Below are positions 39,514 through 41,435 of a DNA stretch of 41,435 nucleotides, in pieces. The stretch is from JBBSIN01 sp038232055 (GTDB lineage: Bacteria > Actinomycetota > Actinomycetes > JADGOV01). Made by a program: the position numbers and the translations under genes. Position 1 is the stretch's first letter, and every line of letters begins with the position of its first letter. A model generated the notes under the pieces. That model worked only from the letters and a program-made list of their open reading frames with translations. It searched no databases and was not told the origin of the DNA. The stretch is taken from assembly GCA_038232055.1 (NCBI GenBank), contig JBBSIN010000016.1:1-41435 (forward strand), in the 5' to 3' direction.

Positions 39514-40428
39514 ATGACGGCTCTGAAGAGCTACCGGAACGTGATCTACGACAACGCTCGGTGGGCCGGGTTCCCGTTCCGCGCCGACGACATCGTGATC
39601 AGCACCCCGCCGAAGTGCGGAACAACCTGGGTGCAGACATCGTGCGCCATGTTGGTGCTGGACAGCGTCGCGTTCGACCGGCCGCTCGCCGAGATCTCGC
39701 CGTGGCTGGACATGCAGTGCAACGCGCTCAACGGCGTGCTCGCCGCACTGGAGGCACAGCAACACCGCCGGATCATCAAGACGCACACCCCCCTCGACGG
39801 GCTGCCGTTCGACGAACGCGTCACTTACATCTGCGTCGGCCGGGACCCCCGCGACGCCGCCCTGTCCTTCGAGCACCACATGGCCAACCTGGACATGGAC
39901 GCCTTCATGACGGCCCGGGCCGCCGCCGTCGGGCTTGAGGACCTCCCGGAGTTCGGTCCGCCGCCGGAGCCGCCCTCCGCGGACCCGGCTGAACGCTTCT
40001 CGCAGTGGGCCTACCACGAAGCCAGCCCGAACGTCCCCTCCCTGCCCGGAACCCTGCACCACTTGCAGACCTTCTGGGACCGCCGAGCCGACCCGAAGAT
40101 CGGGCTGCTCCACTACAGCGACCTGCTCGCCAACCTACCCGGGCAATTCCGGCGCCTCGCTGAACTGCTAGACATCGAGGTCTCCGACGAGCGGATACAG
40201 GAGTTCGCCGCCGCGGCCACGTTCGACCGGATGAAACTGCGCGCCGACGACTTGGTTCCCGAAGCGCCCAGCCGCATCTGGCTCCGCAACAGTGACTTCT
40301 TCCACACCGGCCGTAACGGCCAATGGCGGGACTGGCTCGACGCGACCGCGCTGCAGCGCTACGACGACCGAGTCGCTGAACTCGTGCCCGCCGACCTGGC
40401 CGCCTGGGCACACCACGGCTGGAACTGA
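39514..40428 (+). CDS. Sulfotransferase (PAPS-dependent)
   Basis: 304 residues from ATG with AGGAAG upstream. The 5'-phosphosulfate loop STPPKCGTTWVQ (30-41), the probable catalytic His in IKTHTPL (91), and the 3'-phosphate site CVGRDPRDAALSFEHHMAN (108-126) are all present. It transfers sulfate from PAPS to an unknown hydroxyl or amine. The C-terminal part ends RNSDFFHTGRNGQWRDW, which binds PAPS in cytosolic-type sulfotransferases. It sits alone under a MarR-type regulator, which suggests induction by its phenolic or alcohol substrate. Confidence 0.92.
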   Translation: MTALKSYRNVIYDNARWAGFPFRADDIVISTPPKCGTTWVQTSCAMLVLDSVAFDRPLAEISPWLDMQCNALNGVLAALEAQQHRRIIKTHTPLDGLPFDERVTYICVGRDPRDAALSFEHHMANLDMDAFMTARAAAVGLEDLPEFGPPPEPPSADPAERFSQWAYHEASPNVPSLPGTLHHLQTFWDRRADPKIGLLHYSDLLANLPGQFRRLAELLDIEVSDERIQEFAAAATFDRMKLRADDLVPEAPSRIWLRNSDFFHTGRNGQWRDWLDATALQRYDDRVAELVPADLAAWAHHGWN

Positions 40429-40574
40429 ACCCCCAGCCAGACGCCACCGAAGTGTCCGGCTCTCGCGGACTCCCCGCCGCTAACGATGGAAGACGCGGCC
40501 ACAAGACGAAGGTTCTAGCGGTCGTCGCAACACCAGACCGTTTCAAGAGTTGCTTTGACTCAGGATCGGACGCC

Positions 40575-41025
40575 GTGGGAACCAATGTGACGGCGGACGG
40601 GTCGGGCGTGGTGTCGCAGGCAGGCACCCGGCTCCTCGCCGATCTCGTAGCGGTGACGGGGCGGACGTCGGGGTATTCCGACGCGCCTGTCCGCGTACGA
40701 CCTCATGTGTAGGTGTTGGTACGACCTCACGTGTCGGTGCTCCGGCGATTTGAGTCCCTGCTCGCCCTGAGGGGATCACCCTTCGGCTGGTCAGCCGGCC
40801 CCGTCTGGGCCTGGTGATCGACGTGGACGCGACGCTGGTCACGGCGCACTCGGAGAGGCAGTCCGCGGCGCCGACATTCAAAGGCGGGTTCGGCTTCCAC
40901 CCGATCCTGGCCTACCTAGACAACACCGGTGAACCGCTCGCTGGGCTGCTGCGACCGGGAAACGCCGGCGCGAACACCGCCGCGGACCACATCGCGGTCA
41001 CCGGTCTGGCGCTCGCGCGGACTGC
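40575..41025 (+). pseudogene. IS1380-family transposase remnant, internally deleted
   Basis: The first part, from GTG 40575, reads VTADGSGVVSQAGTRLLADL and VAVTGRTSGYSDA, the N-terminus of IS1380-type transposases. The frame then ends in PVRVRPHV and a stop near 40710. After a 24-base direct repeat a second part in another frame resumes at about 40775: LVIDVDATLVTAHSERQSAA then FKGGFGFHPILAYLDN and LLRPGNAGANTAADHIAV, the DDE core region. The middle is deleted and the C-terminus is missing, so the element is dead. Family named from motif memory. Confidence 0.8.
40695..40742 (+). repeat. Two tandem 24-base repeats inside the IS remnant
   Basis: GTACGACCTCATGTGTAGGT begins at 40695 and a near copy, GTACGACCTCACGTGTCGGT, begins at 40719; 20 of 24 positions agree. 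They lie exactly at the junction between the two transposase pieces. Confidence 0.7.
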
Positions 41026-41341
41026 TGGAGCCAGACACCTCCAACGCGATCCTCGAGACGCCGTTGATCGCGCGGATCCCTCGACCGCCAGACCGGTGTA
41101 CTCACCGGCCGAGACCAAATCCGGCCGTTCTTCCAACGCGGAACCAACAACGCCGCCCCAACGACCTCGTCCGCTGGTATCGCACCGGGCGCTATCACTT
41201 CGATGGCCACACTCTGATGGGGAGTACCCCCGAGGGCACTCCGATTGCGGCGAGCAGGTCGACCTCCCGGAGGTCATGGACCTTCGCGGCCCCCGCGCAG
41301 GAGAATCTGGCGCGGGGGGGGGCACCGTAGACTGGCGTCCC
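41026..41341. other. Gap before typA, no recognised gene
   Basis: After the transposase similarity ends, about 315 bases remain. Short frames exist on both strands but none has a recognised domain or a good start. A run of eight or nine Gs at about 41314-41322 precedes typA. The stretch is probably further decayed mobile DNA plus the typA promoter region. Confidence 0.4.

Positions 41342-41435
<94 letters not shown>

Noticed and set aside
40998..41210. 70-codon minus-strand frame before typA
   Set aside because: It has no recognised domain or ribosome site and partly overlaps the transposase remnant; treated as decayed DNA.

Overview
The window is high-GC DNA from the chromosome of an actinobacterium. 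Three things point there: a mycothiol S-conjugate amidase (mca), frequent GTG and TTG starts with 4-base stop/start overlaps, and a gene order that, from memory, follows the Mycobacterium tuberculosis Rv1080c-Rv1112 block (greA, DUF4307, mca, small membrane protein, YyaL-like protein, hemolysin III, Z-isoprenyl synthase, phoH2, fumarase, glpX, DUF4245, xseB, xseA, lipid-droplet protein, ispH, DUF6542, ychF), then mutT and typA. The genus cannot be fixed from this alone, but it does not look like Mycobacterium itself.

Region 1 (1-3.9 kb) is accessory. A 13E12/DUF222-type gene runs off the left edge and has a perfect LexA (SOS) box on its start. Next comes a metal-response cluster: a MerR regulator translationally coupled to a 27-residue, 7-cysteine microprotein, a decayed epimerase fragment, and an operon of a CmtR-like ArsR sensor with two cation-efflux (CDF-type) proteins. 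This is the part most likely to hold something undescribed.

Region 2 (4-38.7 kb) is mostly conserved chromosome: a GH15 glucosidase, HPPD (tyrosine catabolism), GreA, mycothiol detoxification, ribosome rescue (ArfB), central carbon genes (ATP-type PEP carboxykinase, fumarase, class II FBPase), isoprenoid genes (Z-prenyl synthase, IspH), PhoH2, a rhomboid protease, a DrrAB-type exporter, a transglycosylase with a CRP-like site, exonuclease VII, RmuC and YchF. Inserted in this backbone are two cyclic-di-GMP proteins (GGDEF-EAL and GGDEF) and a tightly overlapped molybdate operon (TOBE regulator-modA-modB-modC).

Region 3 (38.7-41.3 kb) lies between mutT and typA and is accessory again: a degraded stretch, a MarR regulator divergent from a sulfotransferase with a palindromic operator between them, and an internally deleted IS1380-type transposase remnant. 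The window ends in the first codons of typA. No tRNA, rRNA or CRISPR array was seen.
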